In this document: piece by piece, positions 19,908 to 25,891 of the stretch
How the letters are laid out: each line of letters begins with the position of its first letter
How positions within the stretch are numbered: position 1 is the first letter of the stretch
Assembly: GCA_041652555.1 (NCBI GenBank)
Contig: JBAZHE010000019.1
Location: 1-25,891 of the forward strand
From: JBAZHE01 sp041652555
GTDB lineage: Bacteria; Patescibacteriota; Patescibacteriia; Patescibacteriales; WJLG01
Direction of reading: 5' to 3'
Length of the DNA: 25,891 bases
Position numbers and translations under genes: made by a program
The notes under the pieces: generated by a model
The model's database searches: none
What the model was told of the DNA's origin: nothing
Seen by the model: the letters and a program-made list of their open reading frames with translations, nothing else

Positions 19908-20324
19908 ATGGATTGTGTTTGTTATAAAAATTTTAAGAATGAATGTTTCGTAAAAACCTTTCTTTTCAAAAATTATTCTAAAATTAACGCCCACGATATT
20001 AAAATACTTGCTGATATAAATAGTAGAGTTGAATGGGTAATAGAAAATAATGGCACGGAAAGGGAGGGTCTTTTTGAATATCTACCGCCTTATAAATTTG
20101 CCGAATTAAAAATTAGAGATAAGAATAATTGGATAAGAATTTTATGTTTTTTTGATAAAGAGAAAAACAGGTTTGTATTATTGAGTGCGTATTATAAGCC
20201 CTATCGTTATAAAGACGGAGAAGTTAAGAAGATTAATAAAATGATAGAAGAAGAAAATTTAAAAGCTGATTTGTATCAAAGCGATTATTTAAACAATAAA
20301 GAAAAAAGATATGAAAAATATTAA
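19908..20324 (+). CDS. RelE/HigB-like toxin (Gp49-like)
   Basis: This 138-residue protein starts about 21 bases after the predicted transcript start. The central part, with FEYLPPYKFAELKIRDKNNWIRILCFFDKEKNRFVLLSAYYKP, follows the HigB/Gp49-like beta-sheet pattern (a Leu-Arg-type strand, an R-I-hydrophobic strand, then VLL and a K-containing strand) and ends in a helix. Such toxins cleave mRNA on the ribosome. The gene overlaps the XRE antitoxin gene by 14 bases, so the toxin-first HigBA order holds. The N-terminal 30 residues, with three Cys, are not typical. Catalytic residues cannot be fixed by eye. Confidence 0.78.
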   Translation: MDCVCYKNFKNECFVKTFLFKNYSKINAHDIKILADINSRVEWVIENNGTEREGLFEYLPPYKFAELKIRDKNNWIRILCFFDKEKNRFVLLSAYYKPYRYKDGEVKKINKMIEEENLKADLYQSDYLNNKEKRYEKY

Positions 20325-20709
20325 ATACAGAGATGTGATGGCTGACGCTAAAAAGTCTCAGCTTTTTAAAAAATTTTCCCAAGAGGCCAAAATAAAAATG
20401 ATGATTGCCGATGAAGTTTATAAAAGAAGAAAGGAATTAAAAATAGATCAAAAAAAATTAGCCGAATTAGCCGAGACTACTCAACGAATAATTTCTAATA
20501 TTGAAAGCGGACAAATTAATATCGGAGTGAGTCTTTTGAGTCGGATAGCGAAAGCGCTTAATTTGCCAAGTAGCTTTGGTAATACTAATTTTGGTGTTGA
20601 AAATTACTCTGCAGGCATTAAATGGGATTTTTCTTTTAGTAATAATGGGGCAGCGCCAAGTAGCGTAGTCCGAGATAGTAATTTAACTAAAGTTTATAAT
20701 AATTTTTAA
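20311..20709 (+). CDS. XRE-family HTH antitoxin (HigA-like)
   Basis: The 132 residues contain a Cro/C1-type helix-turn-helix (about 30-88): RRKELKIDQKKLAELAETTQ, then RIISNIESGQINIGVSLLSR and IAKALNLP. The protein should neutralise the preceding toxin and bind the inverted repeat between the -35 and -10 boxes. A Ser/Asn-rich C-terminal tail of about 40 residues follows the HTH. The start overlaps the toxin end, so translation is coupled. The next gene begins 4 bases after its stop. Confidence 0.88.
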   Translation: MKNIKYRDVMADAKKSQLFKKFSQEAKIKMMIADEVYKRRKELKIDQKKLAELAETTQRIISNIESGQINIGVSLLSRIAKALNLPSSFGNTNFGVENYSAGIKWDFSFSNNGAAPSSVVRDSNLTKVYNNF

Positions 20710-20713
20710 TTAT

Positions 20714-21151
20714 ATGAAACATGTTTGGTCTGTGATGTGTATGAGATCTTTAATTGATCAAGAATCTAATAATGTCAGCTTAATTGATTGTCTTGAACAA
20801 TTAAATATTCAAATTAATAAAAATGAAGAGAGCCTAAAAGACAAGGTTTTTCCAGTTGCTTTTGATTTTGTAAGTTTATTTTTAGATGAAAATGACACCA
20901 AAGAAAGAAAAATGGAGTTTATTTTGGAAGTAATTGATCCGAGTAATAAAAAAATAAGTGAATTTCCAGGAGAAATTATAATGAAGAAAGGAATAAAAAG
21001 GTATAGAAATAGGTTAAAAATCCAAGGGTTAAAAATAACTGATAGTGGAAAATATTTATTTAAACTTAAAGTTAAGGATTTTTCCGGAGAAAAGTATAAA
21101 GAATTGGCAGAGATTCCTTTAGAAGTAAATATTTCCTATAAATTAATGTAA
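20714..21151 (+). CDS. Uncharacterised beta-rich protein in the TA operon (DUF6941-like)
   Basis: This 145-residue protein starts MKHVWSVMCMRSLIDQESNNVSLID and continues with FPVAFDFVSLF, KMEFILEVIDPSNKKI and a KITDSGKYLFKLKVKD strand pair, an overall immunoglobulin-like beta pattern. The opening, a hydrophobic strand, a Cys and then an S-L-I/D segment, resembles DUF6941, a family of unknown function. It follows the antitoxin by 4 bases, so it is probably a third member of the TA operon. It may be a chaperone, sensor or accessory factor, which is inference from position. Confidence 0.68.
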   Translation: MKHVWSVMCMRSLIDQESNNVSLIDCLEQLNIQINKNEESLKDKVFPVAFDFVSLFLDENDTKERKMEFILEVIDPSNKKISEFPGEIIMKKGIKRYRNRLKIQGLKITDSGKYLFKLKVKDFSGEKYKELAEIPLEVNISYKLM

Positions 21152-21159
21152 AAATTTTT

Positions 21160-21327
21160 ATGTCTAGAGAAATTGAAGCTGATTTTAAGGAGGAATGGGA
21201 CAATGAAGAAAATCAATGTCGTCTTTGTACTGGTTTTAGTTTTGTTGATGGCAAGGGTTATTGTTCCGAGTGCCAAGGCGAAGTTCCATCAACTGCACAT
21301 TGCGATTATTTCCAAGCTATAGATTAG
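21160..21327 (+). CDS. Small CxxC-CxxC protein, probable zinc-binding
   Basis: This ORF encodes 55 residues, MSREIEADFK through CDYFQAID. It has Cys20-x2-Cys23 and Cys35-x2-Cys38 pairs plus Cys48, consistent with a small zinc ribbon or rubredoxin-like knuckle. The N-terminal half is acidic and helical. The gene begins 8 bases after the preceding stop and may belong to the TA operon or stand alone. Coding character (regular codon use, ordered Cys spacing) supports it as real. Function is unknown; I recall similar CPR proteins with PxTAHCDYF endings but no assigned role. Confidence 0.68.
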   Translation: MSREIEADFKEEWDNEENQCRLCTGFSFVDGKGYCSECQGEVPSTAHCDYFQAID

Positions 21328-21338
21328 TTAAAATAAGT

Positions 21339-21415
21339 GTCATCCCCGCGAAGGTGGGAATCCAGTAAGTTTGCAAAGTGCTCGCACTCTGGATTCCCGC
21401 CTTCGCGGGAATGAC
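21339..21415. repeat. Dispersed inverted repeat (GTCATYCCCG type), copy 2
   Basis: GTCATCCCCGCGAAGG with GGGAATCCAG at the left and CTGGATTCCCGCC with CGCGGGAATGAC at the right form two small hairpins inside one large inverted repeat. It is the same family as 17583-17672 and ends 5 bases before the ATG of the GIY-YIG gene. Confidence 0.9.
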
Positions 21416-21420
21416 ATAGT

Positions 21421-21687
21421 ATGAGTGTGTATTATTTATATATTTTAGAATGTGCTGACAAGACTTTGTATACCGGGATTACGGTTGATTTGGTGCGCCG
21501 ATTAGATGAGCATAATAATTCTAATTTAGGAGCAAAATATACCAAAGCTCGTCGGCCGGTAAAAACTGTTTATTCTAAGAAATTTCGCAATCGCTCGCTG
21601 GCCTCAAAAATGGAAAGCCAAATAAAGAAAATGTCGCGAGTAGAAAAATTAAAATTAATAGAAAAGAAAAATCACGCCGCTATCTAA
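21421..21687 (+). CDS. GIY-YIG domain protein (UPF0213 family)
   Basis: This 88-residue single-domain protein has YYLYILECADKTLYTGIT (4-21, the GIY and YIG strands), Arg26 in DLVRRLDEHN, and the family's GAKYTKARRPVKTVYSKKF and SKMESQIKKMSRVEK stretches. GIY-YIG folds cleave phosphodiester bonds; the small UPF0213/YhbQ-type members have nuclease folds without clear physiological roles. Length is normal. The repeat at 21339-21415 leaves no room for an SD. The 3' end of the gene forms the left arm of its own terminator. Confidence 0.92.
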   Translation: MSVYYLYILECADKTLYTGITVDLVRRLDEHNNSNLGAKYTKARRPVKTVYSKKFRNRSLASKMESQIKKMSRVEKLKLIEKKNHAAI

Positions 21688-21706
21688 TTAAGGGCGTGAT
21701 TTTTTA
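21671..21706 (+). terminator. Intrinsic terminator overlapping the GIY-YIG stop
   Basis: ATCACGCC (21671-21678) inside the coding sequence pairs with GGCGTGAT (21693-21700), followed by a T tract. The stop codon (21685-21687) is in the loop. Confidence 0.85.
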
Positions 21707-21730
21707 AACTTGCTTAATGCAAGCTTTTTT

Positions 21731-21736
21731 TATAGT
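21731..21736 (+). promoter_or_regulatory. -10 box giving a leaderless or near-leaderless recQ transcript
   Basis: TATAGT ends 8 bases before the recQ ATG. The -35 is poor (TTGCTT at 21710-21715, a spacer of only 15), so confidence is moderate. GAGG 3 bases before the ATG is too close to act as a normal SD. Confidence 0.4.
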
Positions 21737-21744
21737 ATGAGGAT

Positions 21745-23880
21745 ATGGATAAAAAGAAACAACAGGCTGTTGAATTGTTAAAAATACATTACGGGTTTGA
21801 TAAATTTCGTCCTGGGCAGGAAAAGGCTATTGATGCCATCCTTGAAGGTCGGGATGTTTTAGTCGTGATGCCGACTGGTGGGGGTAAATCTTTGATTTAT
21901 CAACTGCCGGCTTTGGTTTTGGATGGTGTAACAATTGTTGTTTCCCCTTTAATCGCTTTAATGAAAGATCAAGTTGATTCTTTAAATAAAATTGGCATAC
22001 CAGCGACATTTATTAATTCTTCAATAACGCCTGACGAGGCGAAAGAGCGTTTGGATTTGGTTAAAAAAGAATATTATAAATTATTGTATATCGCGCCGGA
22101 AAGATTTTATAACGATGAATTTGTCGGAGCGCTGGCTGAGGTAAATGTGAAATTGTTTGCCGTGGATGAAGCGCATTGTATTTCTCAATGGGGGCATGAT
22201 TTTCGTCCGAGCTATATGAAATTAAGGCGGGCAGTAGAGTTGTGTGGCCGTCCGCCAGTTGTTGCTTTAACCGCGACCGCTACTCCGGAAGTTAAAGTAG
22301 ATATAATGAAACAATTAGAAATGGTTAATCCAGAAAAAATAATTACCGGCTTCGCTCGGCCGAATTTACAATTTGGCGTAATTCAAGGGAATGAGGCGCA
22401 AAAATCACAGTTGATTGTTGATACGGTTAATAATTTTTCTGACAAATGCGGAATAATTTATTCTGGCACGCGCGCCAAGGCTGAAGAAATTACGGATAGA
22501 TTATTAGAATCTGGTGTAGATGCGGTTTTTTATCATGCTGGGATGGATAATGAAAGTCGTTCTTGGACACAGACAAATTTTATTAATGGAAAAACAAAAG
22601 TGATTGTTGCGACTAATGCTTTTGGTCTAGGGATTGATAAAAAAGATGTGCGTTTTGTTATTCATCATGATATGCCGGGAACAATAGAGGCTTACTATCA
22701 AGAAGCTGGACGTGCCGGGCGTGACGGAAAGTCTTCGTTGTGTTTGCTTTTCTATGCGCCAAAAGATAGGTTTTTGCGCGAGTTTTTTATTAAAGGTGAT
22801 AATCCTTCACCGGAAATGGTTTTGAATGTTTATGAAGTTTTAAAAAATTACGAGACTGATAGAATTTTTACAACTTATGCAGAAATTAAAGAGGGCTTGT
22901 CTGATGAAGCGCCAGATATGGCTGTTGGCACTTGTTTAAAAATTTTGGAAAAAGAAGGTTTTATTGCTCGCACTAGTGAAAAAACCAGCTCAGCTTTTTT
23001 GCGTTTGTTTAATACTTATGAAAAAACTTTGGATTTTATTTCTCATCAAGCCAAAAAACAATTGGAAATTTTGGCGAAATTAAATAATCGTTTTGGTGAA
23101 GAATTATTTTCTGGTTGGGAATTTGATTTGGAAGAAGTGTCTGGAATAATTGAAGTTGAACGCGAAGCCTTAGTGCGCTCAATTAATTCTTGGAAAAAAG
23201 CAGACTTGGTTGAGTATATTGCGCCAAAGCGTGGTACAGAAATTAAAATGTTAAAACGCTTGGACCGTGGAGAAATAAAAATTGATTTTACCGCGATGCG
23301 AGAAAAAGCGGAAAGATCTTATGGCAAATTAGATGAAATAGAAAATTATGTTTTTACATCTTCTTGCCGTCCACAGACAATATTAAATTATTTCGGCGAC
23401 TACGAAGTTGAATCTTGTGGCAAGTGTGATAACTGTCTTTCTCCAAAAAAATCTTTTTCGACTCGAACAACCCACCCCGTCTCGGAGTACCGAGCCACCC
23501 CTCCCAAGAGGGGATTTATCAATCGCAAGAAAGAGGAGGTAGATTTTGATGGGATAAAAGTTGAAAAGAAAACTTTGAATACCAAATTGACGCAACTGGA
23601 AACACTTGAGTTGTTTAATAAAAAAAATATCGTTGAAGATATTGCCAAAACTCGTGGCCTGTCACTAAATACTGTTTACGAGCACTTGTCTTTTTTAATT
23701 GAAAAAGGTTTAATAAAAGATATTGATCGTTTGGTTGATCCAAAAAGGCAAGAAAAAATAATTTCTGCCATCAAAAAAATCGGTCACGAAAAATTAACCC
23801 CAATCCGTGAAGAACTAGGCGAAGAATTTTCCTGGGAAGAAATAAAAATCGTTAGAGCGAAATTTTTGAGCAAAAAATAG
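21745..23880 (+). CDS. recQ: ATP-dependent DNA helicase RecQ
   Basis: This 711-residue superfamily 2 helicase has Walker A PTGGGKS (43-49), DEAHCISQWGHDFRPSY (141-157), TATATP (176-181) and ATNAFGLGIDKKDVRFVIHHD with QEAGRAGRDG (289-328). The RQC zinc site has Cys541, Cys558, Cys561 and Cys564. Instead of an HRDC domain the C-terminus (about 610-711) is an HTH-type domain (VEDIAKTRGLSLNTVYEHLSF). Between the zinc site and that domain, residues about 573-591 come from a palindromic DNA insertion in frame (23461-23520). RecQ unwinds recombination and replication intermediates. It is an independent transcription unit with the methyltransferase 12 bases behind. Confidence 0.96.
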   Translation: MDKKKQQAVELLKIHYGFDKFRPGQEKAIDAILEGRDVLVVMPTGGGKSLIYQLPALVLDGVTIVVSPLIALMKDQVDSLNKIGIPATFINSSITPDEAKERLDLVKKEYYKLLYIAPERFYNDEFVGALAEVNVKLFAVDEAHCISQWGHDFRPSYMKLRRAVELCGRPPVVALTATATPEVKVDIMKQLEMVNPEKIITGFARPNLQFGVIQGNEAQKSQLIVDTVNNFSDKCGIIYSGTRAKAEEITDRLLESGVDAVFYHAGMDNESRSWTQTNFINGKTKVIVATNAFGLGIDKKDVRFVIHHDMPGTIEAYYQEAGRAGRDGKSSLCLLFYAPKDRFLREFFIKGDNPSPEMVLNVYEVLKNYETDRIFTTYAEIKEGLSDEAPDMAVGTCLKILEKEGFIARTSEKTSSAFLRLFNTYEKTLDFISHQAKKQLEILAKLNNRFGEELFSGWEFDLEEVSGIIEVEREALVRSINSWKKADLVEYIAPKRGTEIKMLKRLDRGEIKIDFTAMREKAERSYGKLDEIENYVFTSSCRPQTILNYFGDYEVESCGKCDNCLSPKKSFSTRTTHPVSEYRATPPKRGFINRKKEEVDFDGIKVEKKTLNTKLTQLETLELFNKKNIVEDIAKTRGLSLNTVYEHLSFLIEKGLIKDIDRLVDPKRQEKIISAIKKIGHEKLTPIREELGEEFSWEEIKIVRAKFLSKK
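23471..23516. repeat. Palindromic element inserted in frame within recQ
   Basis: CTCGG-AGTA-CCGAG (23481-23494) and CCCCTC-CCAA-GAGGGG (23498-23513) are two adjacent perfect hairpins preceded by CCCACCCCG. Their GC content is well above the surrounding gene, and they encode a Pro/Arg/Thr-rich linker. The composition resembles intergenic CCACCCCT-type repeats, so it is likely a repeat captured inside a gene. Confidence 0.65.
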
Positions 23881-23892
23881 TAAAATTATATT

Positions 23893-24585
23893 ATGAATAA
23901 AGATACAGAGAAAGAATTATTAAGGATTGTTCGGCGTAATTATGAGGAAGATGCGCGGACTTTTGATGAAACGCGGGAAAAGCGGATTTGGCCGCCACTT
24001 TTAGAATTGCTTAAAAAAGTGGAGTTTGGCGCACGCGTTTTGGATGTTGGTTGTGGCAATGGTCGGATTTTGAAAGTTTTGGCTGAGCGTCAGGCGAAGT
24101 ACGTTGGTCTTGATCAGAGTCAGAGTTTAATAAAAATTTGCCAAGAAAAATATACTGATTATAAATTTGCTGTTGGCGATATTTTGAATTTGGGCGAATT
24201 GTCTGATTATGATTTTGATTATGTTTTTTGTGTCGCGGTTTTGCATCATTTACCAGGAGCGGATTTACGTTTGCAGGCCTTAAGGCAATTAAAAAATAAA
24301 ATTAATTCTAAAGGAAAAGTGATTTTGACGGTTTGGAATATGTGGCCACAGAAAAAATATCGTCAAATGATTATAAAATCAGCCATATTAAAGGTTGTTG
24401 GGCGCAATAAAAATGATTTTGGCGACATTTTCTTTGACTGGAAAGCCCCAAATAGCCAAATGAGTCGCCGGTATTACCATGCTTTCATTAGTTACGGGCT
24501 GAAGCGGGTAATTAAGAAATCCGGCCTAAAAATAGAAAAATTCTTCAAAGATAAGTTTAATTATTACGTGGTCTTGACAAAATAG
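23893..24585 (+). CDS. Class I SAM methyltransferase, Trm9/ALKBH8-like
   Basis: The 230 residues contain motif I VLDVGCGNG (49-57), the acidic motif II in YVGLDQS (70-76), VGDILNL (94-100) and a motif IV-like VAVLHHLP (114-121). The N-terminus NYEEDARTFDETREKRIWPPLLELL and the C-terminal RRYYHAF, YGLKRVIKKSG and NYYVVLTK pieces follow the layout of Trm9/ALKBH8 methyltransferases, which methylate cm5U34 of tRNA made through Elp3. Whether this protein does so is inference, supported by elp3 11 kb away. It follows recQ by 12 bases without an SD. A promoter for the next gene lies in its last codons. Confidence 0.82.
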   Translation: MNKDTEKELLRIVRRNYEEDARTFDETREKRIWPPLLELLKKVEFGARVLDVGCGNGRILKVLAERQAKYVGLDQSQSLIKICQEKYTDYKFAVGDILNLGELSDYDFDYVFCVAVLHHLPGADLRLQALRQLKNKINSKGKVILTVWNMWPQKKYRQMIIKSAILKVVGRNKNDFGDIFFDWKAPNSQMSRRYYHAFISYGLKRVIKKSGLKIEKFFKDKFNYYVVLTK

Positions 24586-24602
24586 TAAATTTGGTTTATT
24601 AT
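24574..24602 (+). promoter_or_regulatory. Consensus promoter inside the methyltransferase 3' end
   Basis: TTGACA (24574-24579), 17 bases and TATTAT (24597-24602) place the transcript start near 24609. The leader of about 43 bases is a CAACAAAACAACAAAAC-type unstructured run ending in the strong SD AAGGAGGAG. Confidence 0.85.
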
Positions 24603-24651
24603 ATAGAAAATTTAAAAAACAACAAAACAACAAAACAATAAGGAGGAGTTT

Positions 24652-24951
24652 TTGGAAGACAGAGAGTTTGCCGATTTAAACGATCTGAGACCACATGATA
24701 TTGTGGCAATCGACTTCGAAAGAAAAAATTTCTGGTTTTTTGGACATCCTGAAGGATATCTAAAATTTAAAGGCATCACTACTGGCAAAGAAGCGTTTCG
24801 TTTTTATTTGTCCGGTAAAGATAAAGAAAAAACCAGAGAATTTCTACTTGAATTGGCAGAAAAAGCAGGTTTAGTGTTCTCAGTTTTTGATGAGACAGAG
24901 AGTGTTTTGGATGTTTCTTTTAGGGAAAAAGTTCCACATCCGAAAATTTGA
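24652..24951 (+). CDS. Unrecognised small soluble protein with TTG start
   Basis: This 99-residue protein starts at TTG 24652, chosen because AAGGAGGAG is correctly placed and a consensus promoter lies just upstream. The protein reads LRPHDIVAIDFERKNFWFFGHPEGYLKF, then GKDKEKTREFLLELAEKAG and FDETESVLDVSF, a mixed alpha/beta pattern without transmembrane segments or catalytic motifs. I do not recognise the family. It is the only proposed gene here that ends in TGA, and that stop overlaps the -35 box of the nusA promoter. The strong promoter and SD suggest high expression; the TTG start may temper it. Confidence 0.68.
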   Translation: MEDREFADLNDLRPHDIVAIDFERKNFWFFGHPEGYLKFKGITTGKEAFRFYLSGKDKEKTREFLLELAEKAGLVFSVFDETESVLDVSFREKVPHPKI

Positions 24952-24976
24952 CAGGGTAAACACCCTGTGCTAATAT
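24948..24976 (+). promoter_or_regulatory. nusA promoter with an inverted repeat in the spacer
   Basis: TTGACA (24948-24953), 17 bases and TAATAT (24971-24976). ACAGGGT (24951-24957) and ACCCTGT (24962-24968) form a perfect dyad around AAAC, overlapping the -35 and filling the spacer. It is the same architecture as the TA promoter at 19852, so repression by a dimeric protein is likely, or the dyad marks the end of the previous transcript as a hairpin. Confidence 0.75.
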
Positions 24977-24984
24977 GTTATTAC

Positions 24985-25013
24985 AGGCTAGTTGTTCTTT
25001 GGACATCTAGCCT
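24985..25013 (+). promoter_or_regulatory. Hairpin at the 5' end of the nusA leader (possible attenuator)
   Basis: AGGCTAG (24985-24991) pairs with CTAGCCT (25007-25013), with an inner TGT/ACA helix, followed by ATTTTATT. The stem begins about two bases after the predicted transcript start. NusA itself affects pausing and termination at hairpins, so feedback is plausible but unproven. Confidence 0.5.
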
Positions 25014-25048
25014 ATTTTATTAAAAACTTATAATTTAAAAATAAATTT

Positions 25049-25891
25049 ATGTCTGAATTATCTAGCGCTATCCGCGCTGTTTGTGAAGAAAAAGGCTTGT
25101 CTTATGAGGCAGTAATAGAAACCATAGAAACTGCTTTGGCGGCCGCTTATCGTAAAGATTTTGGTCAAAAAAATCAAAACATCAAAGTGGAATTTAACCC
25201 AGAAACGGGTGAGTCCAAGATTTTTGATGCCAAAATGATTGTGGCTGATTTGCCGGAAGATTATTTTGACGAAGAAGGCAAGGTAAGTGAAAAATATCGT
25301 CCTAAAAGAGTTGAGGGCGAAGAAGAAAAACCTTATATCGGAGAATTTAATGAAGAAATAACTGATGAAGATGACGATTTAATTAAATTCAATCCTAAGA
25401 CAGAAATCCAATATAATGACGCAACCATGGTTAAGAGCGATGCGATGTTGGGTGAAGAATTAATCACGGAATTGTCTGCACCCAAAGAATATGGCCGTAT
25501 GGCCGCGCAAACCGCCAAGCAAGTTGTCATTCAAAAATTACGCGAAGCGGAAAGAGAAATGGTTTTAAATGAATTTAAAGACAAAGAACAGGAAGTTATT
25601 ACTGGCGTTGTTCAGCGTCAGGAAGGTCGTAATGTTTTAATTGATTTGGGCAAAGGTATTGGTCGCTTGCCACAGGAAGAGCAAATTTATGGTGAAACCT
25701 ATAATCCAGGTGATAAAATAAAAGTTTATGTGAAAGAAGTTCGCTCCGGAAACCGCGGGCCGGAAATTGTTCTTTCTCGTACCAGTGAAGAAATAATTAG
25801 AAAAGTTTTTTATAATGAAATTCCGGAAATCGCTAATGGCATTTTAGATATTAAAGCGATTGCGCGTGAAGCCGGTAGTCGCACTAAGGTG
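25049..25891 (+). CDS. nusA: Transcription termination/antitermination factor NusA, 3' truncated
   Basis: The frame runs from ATG 25049 to the window end, giving 281 codons without a stop. The N-terminal RNA polymerase-binding domain (MSELSSAIRAVCEEKGLSY, then VIETIETALAAAYRKDFG) has an acidic insertion (about 82-112, rich in Glu/Asp). The YGRMAAQTAKQVVIQKLREAE segment leads into the S1 domain (GVVQRQEGRNVLIDLGKGIGRLP, then YVKEVRSGNRGPEIVLSRTS), and the first KH domain begins at the edge (IPEIANGILDIKAIAREAG). NusA binds RNA polymerase and modulates pausing, termination and antitermination. The KH2 domain and the end are outside the window. Confidence 0.97.
   Translation, partial: MSELSSAIRAVCEEKGLSYEAVIETIETALAAAYRKDFGQKNQNIKVEFNPETGESKIFDAKMIVADLPEDYFDEEGKVSEKYRPKRVEGEEEKPYIGEFNEEITDEDDDLIKFNPKTEIQYNDATMVKSDAMLGEELITELSAPKEYGRMAAQTAKQVVIQKLREAEREMVLNEFKDKEQEVITGVVQRQEGRNVLIDLGKGIGRLPQEEQIYGETYNPGDKIKVYVKEVRSGNRGPEIVLSRTSEEIIRKVFYNEIPEIANGILDIKAIAREAGSRTKV

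Noticed and set aside
1..25891. CRISPR array, tRNA or rRNA genes
   Set aside because: No regularly spaced direct repeats, no cloverleaf or conserved T-loop pattern and no rRNA blocks were seen. A tRNA scan would be decisive.
1..25891. UGA recoded as glycine (as in Gracilibacteria)
   Set aside because: Recognised genes have no in-frame TGA and use ordinary glycine codons; the rarity of TGA stops is better explained by AT bias.

Overview
The window most likely comes from a Patescibacteria (Candidate Phyla Radiation) genome. It is AT-rich, with compact small operons. The CPR-like features are a bacterial-type Elp3, a rpsO-NYN-pnp cluster, a RecQ that ends in an HTH domain instead of HRDC, many short TA-type genes, and nearly exclusive TAA/TAG stops. 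Only one proposed gene ends in TGA, and no good reading frame needs an internal TGA, so the standard bacterial code fits. This placement rests on gene content and protein style, not on a tree.

Bases 1-4300 are accessory DNA. They hold the 3' end of a rhuM gene, then a segment of about 2.4 kb carrying two unrecognised genes (one secreted, one membrane-anchored). Both sides of that segment carry related imperfect palindromes shaped like integron attC sites. The segment's ends (from 756, to about 3167) are long inverted repeats, as expected for a linearised gene cassette. A decayed IS4-like transposase follows; its broken 3' end lies at the predicted crossover base. I read this as the end of an integron-like cassette array. 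No integrase is in view.

Bases 4400-8040 hold a DUF5320-DUF134 pair under a promoter with a 20-bp dyad, and a class A penicillin-binding protein (minus strand). Bases 8100-9030 hold an AbiEii-type toxin with a short partner, expressed from a promoter buried in a 48-bp palindrome. Bases 9194-12463 (minus) are rpsO, a NYN-domain nuclease-like gene and pnp, an RNA-processing cluster. Divergent from it are elp3 (tRNA wobble uridine modification) and a CrtC/AttH-like protein; both appear to be transcribed as leaderless mRNAs.

Bases 15300-16900 encode two secreted proteins in one operon, the second with a Cys/His hydrolase signature. Their leader contains a micro-ORF element that also occurs upstream of the secreted protein in the integron-like cassette. 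A frameshifted half-size EamA transporter and a gene-free stretch with a strong promoter, two related hairpins and a dispersed repeat follow. Next come glyA and folD (one-carbon metabolism), a HigB/HigA-like toxin-antitoxin operon with two extra small genes, a GIY-YIG protein, recQ, a Trm9-like methyltransferase, a small unknown gene and the 5' part of nusA, which runs off the window.

Recurring themes are inverted repeats placed exactly between or across -35/-10 boxes (four loci), leaderless starts, and short palindromic repeats next to or inside genes.
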